From assembly GCF_003391395.1 (NCBI RefSeq), contig NZ_CP024190.1, positions 6,200,001 through 6,264,000 of the forward strand: 64,000 nt of DNA, written 5' to 3'. The position numbers and the translations under genes are program-made. Below are positions 33,733-42,299 of this stretch, piece by piece. The stretch's first letter is position 1. Every line of letters begins with the position of its first letter. The DNA is from Mycobacterium marinum. Its GTDB lineage: Bacteria > Actinomycetota > Actinomycetes > Mycobacteriales > Mycobacteriaceae. The notes beneath the pieces are model-generated. The model searched no databases and was not told where the DNA came from. It saw only the letters and a program-made list of their open reading frames with translations.

Positions 33733-35613
33733 CTAGGGCAGGATGATGTTGAAGTCGGGGTCCGGCTCATCGAGCACACCGGCCAGCGTCTGCAACACCG
33801 ACTCGTCCCCGGAGACCTCGAGCCCGGGCGAGGTGACGTCGCCCATCGCCACGGCCAGCAGCCGAGACTTGTTCTGCAGCTTGACGGTTGCCGACGCCGT
33901 CGCTTCATCCGCGGCGACCTTGCGGTGCACCAACACACCATTGCTCAGCGCAAGCCGGTAGTTGGCGTTGAGATCCTCGAACGTCACATCGATGGTGAGG
34001 TCCAGGTCCCAGCTGCGCGGACCGTCGATGCGGATCGCCAGGCTGTCGAAGATCTGTTCCGGAGTCAGCTGGGTCAGCAGAGTCGGCGAGGTGGTTTGCA
34101 CGGCGGTACCGAACTTGCCGTCGCGCAACTCGGCCGCGCCGCACAGGAAGAAGTTGCGCCACACCGCGTTCTCGGCGCCATAGGCCAGCTGCTCCAGGGT
34201 GTCGGCGTAGAGAGTCCGGGCCGCGGAATGCTCGCTGTCGGTGAACACCGCGTGATCGAGCAGCGTGGCCGCCCAGCGGAAGTCGCCGGAATCGAAAGCC
34301 TGCTGGGCGAGTTCGACCACCTGATCGATCCCGCCCATGGCCTCGACGTAGCGAGGCGCGAGCTCTTCGGGGGGATGCGGCCACAGCCGGCCGGGGTTGC
34401 CGTCGAACCAACCCATGTATCGCTGATAAACGGCTTTGACGTTGTGGTTGACCGACCCGTAGTAGCCGCGGGTATGCCAGGCCTGCTCCAATGCCGGCGG
34501 CATCTGGAACATTTCAGCGATCTCCACACCGGTGTAACCCTGGTTGAGCAGCCGCAGCGTCTGGTCATGCAGGTACGCGTAGAGGTCTCGTTGCAGCGCC
34601 AGGAATTCGACGATGCGTTCACGGCCCCAGGTCGGCCAGTGGTGGGATGCGAAGACCACGTCGGCGCGGTCGGCGAACGTATCGATCGCCTCGGTGAGGT
34701 AGCCCGACCATGCGTGCGGGTCACGCACCAGCGCGCCGCGTAGCGTCAGCAGGTTGTGCAGATTGTGGGTGGCGTTTTCGGCCATGCACAGGGCGCGGAA
34801 CTTCGGGAAATAGAAGTGCATCTCGGCGGGGGCTTCGGTGCCCGGCGCCATCTGGAATTCGATCTCCACGCCGTCGATGGTGTGTTTTTCCCCGGTCGAA
34901 CGGATGTCGACAGTCGGGTTGATGATGGCGACCTCGCCGGTCGATGGCGTCTGGCCGAGCCCGCAGCCCACTTGCGCCTGTGGTCCACGTTCGAGCAATG
35001 TGCCGTACATGTAGGTCGCACGGCGGGTCATCGCCGGTCCCGCGTAGACGTTCTCCTGAACGGCATGCTCGGTGAAGCCTTGCGGGGCGAGCACCTTCAC
35101 CTTGCCCGCGTCCACGTCGTCCTGGGAGGTGACGCCGAGCACTCCGCCGAAATGATCGACGTGACTGTGGGTATAGATCACCGCGACCACCGGCCGGTCC
35201 GCATCGCGGTGGGCGCGGTACAGGGTCAACGCGGCGGCCGCGACCTCGGTGGATACCAAGGGGTCGATGACGATGATTCCGGTGTCACCCTCGACAAAGG
35301 TGATGTTTGACAGGTCGAATCCGCGAACCTGGTAGATGCCCGGCACGACTTCGTACAAGCCTTGTTTGGCAGCCAGTGTCGATTGGCGCCACAGACTGGG
35401 ATGCACCGATGTGGGCGCGGGGCCGTCGAGAAACGAATACGCGTCGTTGTCCCACACGACTCGGCCGTCGGCGGCCTTGATGACGCACGGGGTCAAGGCC
35501 GCGATGAAGCCACGGTCAGCGTCGTCGAAATCTCGGGTGTCCTGTAGCGGTAGGGAGTGTTCGCCATGAGCCGTTTCGATCGCCGCGGTAGGGGGTTTGT
35601 GGTCCACCGGCAC
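33733..35613 (-). CDS. Alkylsulfatase-like metallo-beta-lactamase-fold hydrolase (Rv3762c-like)
   Basis: Probable hydrolase of alkyl sulfate esters, related to SdsA1/BDS1. The 626-residue protein has a complete first zinc site THSHVDH (residues 148-154) and the second-site motif ENATHNLHN near residue 320. The dimerisation domain comes next (GYYGSVNHNVKAVYQRYMGWFDGNP, read in two pieces, around 412-436), then a C-terminal SCP2-like lipid-binding domain (TPEQIFDSLAIRI onward, about 500-626). GTG 35613 gives the length I recall for Rv3762c; GTG 35607 is two codons further in. Its intact metal ligands contrast with the altered ones in the protein at 5116-6354. Confidence 0.88.
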   Translation of the reverse strand: MPVDHKPPTAAIETAHGEHSLPLQDTRDFDDADRGFIAALTPCVIKAADGRVVWDNDAYSFLDGPAPTSVHPSLWRQSTLAAKQGLYEVVPGIYQVRGFDLSNITFVEGDTGIIVIDPLVSTEVAAAALTLYRAHRDADRPVVAVIYTHSHVDHFGGVLGVTSQDDVDAGKVKVLAPQGFTEHAVQENVYAGPAMTRRATYMYGTLLERGPQAQVGCGLGQTPSTGEVAIINPTVDIRSTGEKHTIDGVEIEFQMAPGTEAPAEMHFYFPKFRALCMAENATHNLHNLLTLRGALVRDPHAWSGYLTEAIDTFADRADVVFASHHWPTWGRERIVEFLALQRDLYAYLHDQTLRLLNQGYTGVEIAEMFQMPPALEQAWHTRGYYGSVNHNVKAVYQRYMGWFDGNPGRLWPHPPEELAPRYVEAMGGIDQVVELAQQAFDSGDFRWAATLLDHAVFTDSEHSAARTLYADTLEQLAYGAENAVWRNFFLCGAAELRDGKFGTAVQTTSPTLLTQLTPEQIFDSLAIRIDGPRSWDLDLTIDVTFEDLNANYRLALSNGVLVHRKVAADEATASATVKLQNKSRLLAVAMGDVTSPGLEVSGDESVLQTLAGVLDEPDPDFNIILP

Positions 35614-35792
35614 TACATTGCCATCAGCATCACCGTCGTCGATAGGCCGGTGCAGCGACTTTGCGCGGCGATGTGCCAGCGAACTCGGAAATATTTTTCT
35701 CGCGGTCCCTAGACCTCGGGTCCAGTTAACCCGCATACTGCCGAAGCGGTCCTCAATGCCGATGGCCGCTACACACGGGCAAAGGAGCACAG

Positions 35793-36278
35793 GTGAAGCG
35801 TGGACTGACGGTCGCGGTTGCCGGAGCGGCCATTTTTGTCGCGGGTCTTTCCGGATGTTCGAGCAACAAGTCGACCACAAGCGGTGGCGAAAGCTCGAGT
35901 ACGGGCTCGACATCAGCAAGCACCGGAGGCGGTCAAGCCTCCGGCACAAAGGTCCTCATCGATGGGCAAGACCAGCACGTGACCGGCTCCGTCGTATGCA
36001 CGACGGCCGCGGGCAACGTCAACATCGCGATCGGTGGAGCAGCCACCGGTATCGCCGCGGTGCTCACCGACGCCAACCCCCCGGAGGTCAAGTCGGTCGG
36101 GCTCGGCAACGTCAACGGCGTGACGCTGGGCTACACGTCGGGCACCGGCCAGGGCAACGCCTCGGCGACCAAGGACGGCAGCAGCTACAAGATCAGCGGC
36201 ACGGCGACGGGGGTCGACATGGCCAACCCGATGTCCCCGGTGAACAAGCCGTTCGAAATCAACGTGACCTGCCCCTAG
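35793..36278 (+). CDS. lpqH: 19-kDa lipoprotein antigen LpqH
   Basis: LpqH is a major surface lipoglycoprotein of slow-growing mycobacteria and a TLR2 ligand. The 161-residue protein has a lipoprotein signal peptide with lipobox LSGC (C22 lipidated). A Ser/Thr/Gly-rich linker (residues 23-50) follows, the usual O-glycosylation region. The beta-rich mature domain contains the conserved VTGSVVCTTAAGNVNIAIGG region and a C-terminal NVTCP; the two cysteines probably form a disulfide. AAGGAG lies before GTG 35793. It diverges from the alkylsulfatase gene. Confidence 0.96.
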   Translation: MKRGLTVAVAGAAIFVAGLSGCSSNKSTTSGGESSSTGSTSASTGGGQASGTKVLIDGQDQHVTGSVVCTTAAGNVNIAIGGAATGIAAVLTDANPPEVKSVGLGNVNGVTLGYTSGTGQGNASATKDGSSYKISGTATGVDMANPMSPVNKPFEINVTCP

Positions 36279-36279
36279 T

Positions 36280-36323
36280 CCGCCCACGGTGACGATGCGG
36301 GCCCAAGCGCCCGCGGTGGGCGG
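36280..36323 (+). terminator. Nested hairpin terminator after lpqH
   Basis: The outer arms CCGCCCAC (36280-36287) and GTGGGCGG (36316-36323) enclose a second perfect stem GCGGGC/GCCCGC. It starts two bases after the lpqH stop codon, a good position for termination; no T-tract follows. Confidence 0.6.
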
Positions 36324-36360
36324 CCCAGCAATTCGGCTGGCCCAATGATCAACAGCGTCC

Positions 36361-36396
36361 GCTGAGTTGCCGGGCTACTGCGGTCGGCAACTCAGC
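36361..36396. terminator. Bidirectional hairpin between lpqH and tcrY
   Basis: An 11-bp perfect stem, GCTGAGTTGCC (36361-36371) and its complement (36386-36396), with a 14-base loop. The right arm contains the stop codon of tcrY. It would end tcrXY transcription and back up the lpqH terminator. Confidence 0.55.
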
Positions 36397-37906
36397 CGGG
36401 CGGCACGCCGGATCGTTGCCACGCGTCAAGTGGCAGCCGCACCGCAAACTCGGTGCGTCCGGGCGAGCTGTTGACGGTGATGGTGCCGTTGTGCGCCTTC
36501 ACCACGGCCGCCACGATCGCCAGGCCCAGGCCGGTGCTGCCGCCCTTGCGGGAGCGGGAGGTATCACCGCGGGCGAACCGCTCGAATATCTCCGACTGCA
36601 TCGCCTCGGGAATGCCCGGACCGTTGTCGATCACCTCCAGCACCACATGCGTCGGCCCACTACTGAGCCGGGTGGTGACGACGGCGCCGGGGCCGGTGTG
36701 GATACGAGCATTGGCCAGCAGGTTGGCGACGACTTGGTGTAGCCGTGCGGCATCGCCGGTGACGACTACCGGTTCTGCGGGCAGGTCAAGCTCCCACTGG
36801 TGATCCGGTCCGGCGATATGCGCATCGCTGACGGCATCGACCGCCAGCCGGGACATATCGACCGGCTCGCGTTCCAGCGGACGGCCGGAGTCCAACCGGG
36901 CCAGCAGCAACAGGTCCTCGACCAGACTGGTGATCCGCTCCGTCTCGGACCCCACCCGGCTCATCGCATGGGCGACCGCGGCACGGTCATCACCCATTCG
37001 TTGCGCCAGCTCGGTGTACCCGCGAATCGCGGCCAGCGGGGTGCGCAGCTCATGACTGGCGTCGGCGACGAATTGACGAACCCGCGTCTCGCTTGCCTGC
37101 CGGGTCGACAGTGCGGCGGCAATGTGATCGAGCATCCGGTTGAGCGCCGACCCAAGCTGACCCACCTCGGTGTCGGGGTTGGCGTCGGTCTCCGATACCC
37201 GCACCGGCAATTCGACTTCGCCGCGATCCAACGGCAAATCGACGACTTCCGTTGCGGTTTGGGCCACCCGGCGCAACGGGGCCAGTGCCCGCCGAATGAT
37301 AATCGCGCCGGCGGTGGTGGCCGCGACCAATGCGACGATGGTGACGATGCCGAAAATGATCAGCATTCGGATCATGGTCGCGTCCACATCCGACATCGAA
37401 AGGCCGGTGACGATGAGTTCGTCACCGCGGCGGCTCAGGGCGGACACCACCCGGTAGCGGCCCAACCCATCGAGGTTCAGTGTCACCGGATCTTGGCTGC
37501 CGGCAACGGCCGCCAGCTGGGCCTGCGCCGTCGGGCTGATTTCGGCACGGTCCCCACTATTGGTCAGATACCCCGCAACGATCGCCTTGCCGTCCCTGAC
37601 CACGGCGCCAACCATGCCGGCCGGCTGGCCCGGGGCATCCAGAAACCGCGGCCCGGGGCCGGGGCGCCAGTATCGGTGCTGGTGCCGCCAGAATCGATGG
37701 GACGACTCGGGGTACATCAACGCCGATCGATGCGACGTTCCGCCCAGTTGCCCGTCGAGCTGTGCGACCAGGTGGTGATGCAGCGCCAGTTCGGTTGCGG
37801 CGGTGATTCCCACACAAACAACGGCTAGGACGAGGATCTGCCCGACCAGCAGGCGCAGCCGAAGCGACCAGGCGCCCGGTCTCCTAACGAGCCGGTTTGA
37901 GGACAT
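36392..37906 (-). CDS. tcrY: Sensor histidine kinase TcrY
   Basis: TcrY is the sensor kinase of the TcrX/TcrY two-component system. The 504-residue protein has a membrane helix near residues 20-42, then an extracytoplasmic sensor region of about 140 residues with an unusual His/Arg/Trp-rich stretch (HRFWRHQHRYW). A second helix (about 185-208) and a HAMP linker follow. The H-box ASHELRTPLA, whose histidine is autophosphorylated, is near residue 285. The ATP-binding domain has N, G1 (DNGPGIP) and G2 (GLGLAI) boxes. It overlaps tcrX by 23 bases, so expression is coupled. Confidence 0.94.
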   Translation of the reverse strand: MSSNRLVRRPGAWSLRLRLLVGQILVLAVVCVGITAATELALHHHLVAQLDGQLGGTSHRSALMYPESSHRFWRHQHRYWRPGPGPRFLDAPGQPAGMVGAVVRDGKAIVAGYLTNSGDRAEISPTAQAQLAAVAGSQDPVTLNLDGLGRYRVVSALSRRGDELIVTGLSMSDVDATMIRMLIIFGIVTIVALVAATTAGAIIIRRALAPLRRVAQTATEVVDLPLDRGEVELPVRVSETDANPDTEVGQLGSALNRMLDHIAAALSTRQASETRVRQFVADASHELRTPLAAIRGYTELAQRMGDDRAAVAHAMSRVGSETERITSLVEDLLLLARLDSGRPLEREPVDMSRLAVDAVSDAHIAGPDHQWELDLPAEPVVVTGDAARLHQVVANLLANARIHTGPGAVVTTRLSSGPTHVVLEVIDNGPGIPEAMQSEIFERFARGDTSRSRKGGSTGLGLAIVAAVVKAHNGTITVNSSPGRTEFAVRLPLDAWQRSGVPPG

Positions 37907-38588
37907 AACCTGCGCCGCGCAGCGTGTGAATCATGGGTTCGCGACCGTTGTCGATCTTCTTGCGCAGGTAGGAGATGTAGAGCTCGACGATGTTGGACCG
38001 GCCGCCGAAGTCATAACTCCATACCCGGTCCAGAATCTGCGCCTTACTCAGTACCCGCTTGGAGTTACGCATCATGAACCGTAGCAATTCGAATTCGGTT
38101 GATGTCAACGAAATCAGCTCGCCGGCGCGTGTCACTTCATGACTGTCCTCATCGAGCACCAGGTCCCCCACGACCAGCTGAGCCCCGCTGTCCACGGTGG
38201 TCACACCGGTGCGTCGCAGCAGCGCCCGCAGCCGCAGCACGACCTCCTCGATGCTGAACGGCTTGGTCACGTAATCGTCTCCGCCAGCGGTCAACCCGGC
38301 GATGCGATCCTCCACCGCATCCTTGGCCGTCAACAGCAGCACCGGCAGCGCTGGGTTCTCCTTACGCAAGCGATGCAGGACTTCCAGCCCGCTCATGTCG
38401 GGCAGCATCACGTCGAGTACGACGACGTCAGGGCGCTCGGCGCGGGCGGACGCGATCGCAGACGCTCCATCAGAGGCGGTGGCGATGTTCCAGCCCTCGT
38501 AACGCAGTGCCATTGACACCATCTCGGCCAGAACGGGTTCGTCATCGACGACCAACACGCTTACCGGTTGACCATCGGCGCGGCACAT
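37884..38588 (-). CDS. tcrX: Response regulator TcrX (OmpR family)
   Basis: The 234-residue protein has a receiver domain with the acidic pair DD (15-16), phosphoacceptor D59 in VVVLDVMLPD and K109 in VTKPF. An OmpR/PhoB winged-helix DNA-binding domain (about 135-232) follows, with LTSTEFELLRFMM and SNIVELYISYLRKKID. ATG 38588 is chosen because it gives the usual length; a GTG at 38624 would add 12 residues. Paired with TcrY; in M. tuberculosis the system is reported to respond to low iron. Confidence 0.95.
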   Translation of the reverse strand: MCRADGQPVSVLVVDDEPVLAEMVSMALRYEGWNIATASDGASAIASARAERPDVVVLDVMLPDMSGLEVLHRLRKENPALPVLLLTAKDAVEDRIAGLTAGGDDYVTKPFSIEEVVLRLRALLRRTGVTTVDSGAQLVVGDLVLDEDSHEVTRAGELISLTSTEFELLRFMMRNSKRVLSKAQILDRVWSYDFGGRSNIVELYISYLRKKIDNGREPMIHTLRGAGYVLKPAR

Positions 38589-38709
38589 CACAACGCGCTC
38601 AGCCGAACTTCGGGGGGCGGTCACGGTTTCCAGTATCCGCTCCGGGCTAGGCCGAAGCTATGCCGTTGCTATGTGCAGGCTGTGAGAGGCGGGTGTGGAA
38701 CTCCAGCGG

Positions 38710-38865
38710 TCAGTACCAATACCGCCGGCCGGCCACCGGGCGACCCACCGAGCCCATGACCCACAGCACCGCACCGATCACCAACAGGATGACACCAAGG
38801 GTGGTCAGCAAATGGATACCGAACACAAACCCCAGGATGAGCAGGATGGCACCGACGACGATCAT
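38710..38865 (-). CDS. Very small membrane protein (51 aa), DUF6131-like
   Basis: ATG 38865 with AAAGGAAG at correct spacing opens a 51-codon gene ending TGA at 38710-38712. The product is two hydrophobic helices with a short turn: MIVVGAILLILGFVFGI, then LLTTLGVILLVIGAVLWVMG, with a basic tail GRRYWY. It resembles the DUF6131 family of small actinobacterial membrane proteins, of unknown function. It starts 11 bases after the preceding 79-residue gene on the same strand, and the two are probably one transcript. Confidence 0.75.
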   Translation of the reverse strand: MIVVGAILLILGFVFGIHLLTTLGVILLVIGAVLWVMGSVGRPVAGRRYWY

Positions 38866-38876
38866 GACGACTTCCT

Positions 38877-39116
38877 TTACATTGCGAGTGCGTGATCGAT
38901 TGATTCCATTGCGCTAGGTTGCGGCAAATGGCAGTCCCTTACTTTCGGGTTGACGCCGAAGTAATTGAGTGGCCCAGCGAGCACCGTGACTGCAACGGTT
39001 CCCACTGAGGCACAGCTTGTTTGCTGACCCTTGAAGTAGCCTCGCTGCCATGTTGCGAATACTCCAATGAGCAACCATACGAGCACAATCGCCCCGACAA
39101 CTCCGCGCCCACGCAT
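38877..39116 (-). CDS. Small membrane/exported protein (79 aa), mycobacterial hypothetical
   Basis: ATG 39116 follows GGAGG at ideal spacing (an in-frame ATG four codons upstream is less likely). The 79-residue product has one N-terminal membrane helix (GVVGAIVLVWLLIGVFATW), then a segment with two cysteines (TSCASVGTVAVTVLAGPLNYFGVNPKVRDC, seen in pieces), which could form a disulfide outside the membrane. The AGPLNYFGVNPK stretch recurs in mycobacterial hypothetical proteins as I remember them. Function unknown. It heads a two-gene unit with the 51-residue protein. Confidence 0.72.
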   Translation of the reverse strand: MRGRGVVGAIVLVWLLIGVFATWQRGYFKGQQTSCASVGTVAVTVLAGPLNYFGVNPKVRDCHLPQPSAMESIDHALAM

Positions 39117-39241
39117 GGTGACCTCCATTGTGTTCGAGAAAAATTCCCGCAGTTGCGTACATACCCGTTGTACTCGTGTCTAAACACTTTTGGGACACGA
39201 ATTCCGGCCGCATTCAGCCCTACCCCAAGGCGTACCGGCGG

Positions 39242-39664
39242 CTAGGTTTTCTGGGCGCTTTGGGCGGCCAGCCACGTCTCGGCCCGCTTCTTGGAGGCGC
39301 GCGACAGCCAGGCGTCCTGAATGAGTTCGGCTAATTCGGTGGTGCCGATTTCGGCCAACCGACTGGCTCGCACCAGCACTGACAGATGCCCGTCGAAATG
39401 GGCCGTGGAAAAGAATGGCGACCCAGGATCCTGGATAAGCGCAAATTTGTCGCTTTCGGACTCCACCCAGAGCATGATCACGTCGGTATAGCGCTCCCCG
39501 CGGTCCGGATCGGCCGCGTCCGGTTGCGGGGTGCGAAAGAACACGAACGATTTGCCGCCCACCTGATAGATGGGGTTGCCTTTGGGCCCTTCCAGGCGTT
39601 TGACGTGCGGCATCGACGCGGCGATCCGATGGACGTCGTCAACCCGTGCGGGCCGATCAGCCAT
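39242..39664 (-). CDS. MmcQ/YjbR family protein
   Basis: The 140-residue protein matches the YjbR (DUF419) fold: an N-terminal helix RVDDVHRIAASMPHV, a strand block NPIYQVGGKSFVFF, HLSVLVRASRLAEI and the C-terminal helix WLSRASKKRAETWL. YjbR proteins have a double-stranded-DNA-binding-like cysteine-free fold, but their cellular role is unknown. It is separated by 125 bases from the small membrane protein genes and points the same way. Confidence 0.8.
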   Translation of the reverse strand: MADRPARVDDVHRIAASMPHVKRLEGPKGNPIYQVGGKSFVFFRTPQPDAADPDRGERYTDVIMLWVESESDKFALIQDPGSPFFSTAHFDGHLSVLVRASRLAEIGTTELAELIQDAWLSRASKKRAETWLAAQSAQKT

Positions 39665-39709
39665 AGCGGGCAGCGTACCGACTCGGGCCGGTCGGCTCGC
39701 CGCTGCGCG

Positions 39710-42115
39710 CTAGCCCACGCTTCCGAAGAGCAGCCCGCCGGTACCAGCGGCGCCCTCGAGCCCCTGTTCACCATCGTTGCCTGGACCAGTGGGGGAGCCC
39801 GCTCCGCCGATGGCCCCGGACCCACCGGCACCGCCGTTGCCGATGAATTGGGCGGCCCCGCCGCTGCCGCCGCTGCCGCCGTTTCCGCCTGAGTAATAGC
39901 CTTGGAAGCTGTCCCCGCCGGCGCCTCCGGCGCCGCCCGCGCCGCCGTCGCCGAACCATCCGCCGCCGACACCACCGGCACCGCCCGCACCACCAGAACC
40001 GCCGAAACCGTTGACAAAGCCGGTGACCGTGTCATTGACGCCGTCTCCGCCGGCACCACCTTGCCCGCCGGTCCCGCCGGTCCCGATCAACGTCCCGCCG
40101 GCACCGCCGGCGCCGCCGTCCCCACCAGTGCCGGCGACGCCGTACCCGCCGAGCCCACCTGCCCCGCCGGCCCCGCCGGTCCCGCCGACTCCGAAGAGCC
40201 CGGCAGCTCCACCGCTGCCACCGGCACCACCGCCGGCCCCAAAGTCCGCCCCGGCGTATTGCGAGAAGGTGCCGTCATACGTGACGTAGCCATCCCCGCC
40301 GGCACCCCCGTCGCCGCCGGCACCCGCGGCGCCGAACAGCCAGCCACCACGGCCACCATTACCGCCAGCGCCGCCGACACCGGGACCGTAGCCAAGGGCG
40401 CCTCCCGCGCCACCCGATCCGCCGGCCCCACCGGCACCGAACAGCCCGGCCGCGCCACCGCTGCCGCCCATACCGCCGGTTCCGCCGCTATCGCCGTAGT
40501 ACCCGTACGTGTTGCCGGAAGAATCGAGAACGGCGAAATCGTCACCGCCTGCTCCACCTTGGCCACCGGCCCCGGCATCACCGAACAGCATCCCGCCGGC
40601 CCCACCATTGCCCCCGTTACCCCCGTTGCCCGAATAGTCGTCGCCGTAGAGGCCGCCGGCACCACCCGCCCCGCCGGCCCCGCCGGCGCCAAACAACCCG
40701 GCAGCACCGCCACTGCCCCCGGCGCCACCGTTGCCACTCCAGTAACCGGTATACGGGCTGCCGGCTTGCCGCAGCAGGAACCCGTTACCACCGACTCCAC
40801 CTTGCCCGCCGGCCCCGGCATCGCCGAAGATCCATCCGCCAGCTCCGCCATTGCCCCCGGCACCGCCGTCGCCGGCACCTTCGTAAACACTGAGCCCACC
40901 GGCCCCACCTGCTGCGCCGGCCCCGCCGGTACCGATCAACCCGGCAGCACCACCGCTGCCACCGGCTCCGCCGTTGCCACCGAAATAGCCGTCTAACACG
41001 CTGTTGGACTCATCCTCATAGGCCCCGGCCCCGCCGGCACCACCCTGCCCGCCGGCTCCGGCGTTGCCGAGAATCCATCCGCTGTGACCACCGTTGCCGC
41101 CAGCGCCTCCGTTGCCGCCACCACCGTTGTAATTACCGTTCAGCCCGCCGGCCCCGCCGGCACCACCGGCGCCACCGTCGCCGAACAGCCGAGAGGCTCC
41201 CCCTGCGCCGCCGGCGCCTCCGTTGCCGCCCACCCCACCGTTGTTCGCGGCGTTGCCGTCGCCGCCGTCCCCGCCGTGCCCGCCAGCCCCGGCGTTGCCG
41301 TTCATCCAGCCGCCGGCGCCGCCACTACCGCCGGCCCCACCGCTTCCGGCGCTCAGACCGGTGAGACCGGAACCGTTGTCATAACCGCCGGCGGCTCCCC
41401 CGGTACCACCGGCCCCACCCGCTCCACCCACACCAAACAAGCCGGCAGCTCCGCCCGCCCCGCCGGAACCACCGGCCCCACCGTTGAAGCCCACCGCGCT
41501 CGTGCCAATGCCCCCGCTCCCGCCGGAGCCGCCGGAGCCGTACAACCATCCGCCCGTCCCGCCGGCACCACCTGCCGCGCCGGCCCCGCCGGCCCCGCCC
41601 ATCCCACCGTTGCCGATCAGGCCCGCAGCGCCGCCGGCCCCGCCGGCAACCCCGGCTGTGGTTTGAGAAAAGCCGTTGCCGCCATTGCCGTACAAGAACC
41701 CGCCGGCCCCGCCGTTTGGATTCGCCGCGGTCCCGGCGGCGCCATCGCCGATCAGTGGACGCCCCAACAACGTCTGGGTCGGTGCATTGATCACACCCAG
41801 CACCGTGTCTTCGAAGGCCTGCAACGGCGAGGTGCTGGCCGCCTCCGCGGCCGCGTAGGCGCCGCCCGCACCATTGATCGCCTGGATGAACTGCGCCTGA
41901 AATGCATTCGCCTGCAAGCTAATCGATTGGTAGGCCTGTCCATAGCCGGCGAACAGCGACGCCACAGCCGCCGAGACCTCATCGGCTCCAGCGGCCAGCA
42001 TCCCGGTGGTCGGGACCGCCGCGGCCAGGTTGGCCGTGCTCAGCGCCGAGGCGATTCCTTCCAGATCGGTCGCCGCCGACGTCAGCAATTCTGGCGCCAC
42101 CAAAAGGTATGACAT
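39710..42115 (-). CDS. PE_PGRS family protein (801 aa)
   Basis: The PE domain opens MSYLLVAPELLTSAATDLEG and has AAGADEVSAAVASLF at residues 43-57. The linker LLGRPLIGDGAAG (about 118-130) precedes the PGRS region. The PGRS part is built from longer, regular modules of roughly 40-60 residues that repeat AGLFGAGGAGGAGGAGG, then a short variable Tyr/Asn-rich segment (for example YDNGSGLTG, GYYGDSGG), then GGWIFGDAGAGGQGG. This modular type differs from the His/Asp-rich type at 18-29 kb. The C terminus LEGAAGTGGLLFGSVG is typical. Secretion by ESX-5 is expected for the family. Confidence 0.92.
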   Translation of the reverse strand: MSYLLVAPELLTSAATDLEGIASALSTANLAAAVPTTGMLAAGADEVSAAVASLFAGYGQAYQSISLQANAFQAQFIQAINGAGGAYAAAEAASTSPLQAFEDTVLGVINAPTQTLLGRPLIGDGAAGTAANPNGGAGGFLYGNGGNGFSQTTAGVAGGAGGAAGLIGNGGMGGAGGAGAAGGAGGTGGWLYGSGGSGGSGGIGTSAVGFNGGAGGSGGAGGAAGLFGVGGAGGAGGTGGAAGGYDNGSGLTGLSAGSGGAGGSGGAGGWMNGNAGAGGHGGDGGDGNAANNGGVGGNGGAGGAGGASRLFGDGGAGGAGGAGGLNGNYNGGGGNGGAGGNGGHSGWILGNAGAGGQGGAGGAGAYEDESNSVLDGYFGGNGGAGGSGGAAGLIGTGGAGAAGGAGGLSVYEGAGDGGAGGNGGAGGWIFGDAGAGGQGGVGGNGFLLRQAGSPYTGYWSGNGGAGGSGGAAGLFGAGGAGGAGGAGGLYGDDYSGNGGNGGNGGAGGMLFGDAGAGGQGGAGGDDFAVLDSSGNTYGYYGDSGGTGGMGGSGGAAGLFGAGGAGGSGGAGGALGYGPGVGGAGGNGGRGGWLFGAAGAGGDGGAGGDGYVTYDGTFSQYAGADFGAGGGAGGSGGAAGLFGVGGTGGAGGAGGLGGYGVAGTGGDGGAGGAGGTLIGTGGTGGQGGAGGDGVNDTVTGFVNGFGGSGGAGGAGGVGGGWFGDGGAGGAGGAGGDSFQGYYSGGNGGSGGSGGAAQFIGNGGAGGSGAIGGAGSPTGPGNDGEQGLEGAAGTGGLLFGSVG

Positions 42116-42299
42116 TGCAGGCCTCCGCCACTCTTCGTTGAGTAATTAACGCAGACTAAAACACGCGATAGGAACTAATTCTGGAGTTTGGCAAATACGC
42201 TGCCCCGCCGGAAAGCGATAGGAGCGCACTATCGGCTCACCAAAGGTCTGCGCCGGCCGGCATTTGGTCCGACCCAGACCTGGATCGCTGTCGGTCAGC

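Noticed and set aside
35614..35949. 112-residue N-terminal extension of the alkylsulfatase-like protein
   Set aside because: It would overlap the lpqH promoter and start codon, is Arg/Cys-rich and unlike the family; GTG 35613 gives the usual length.
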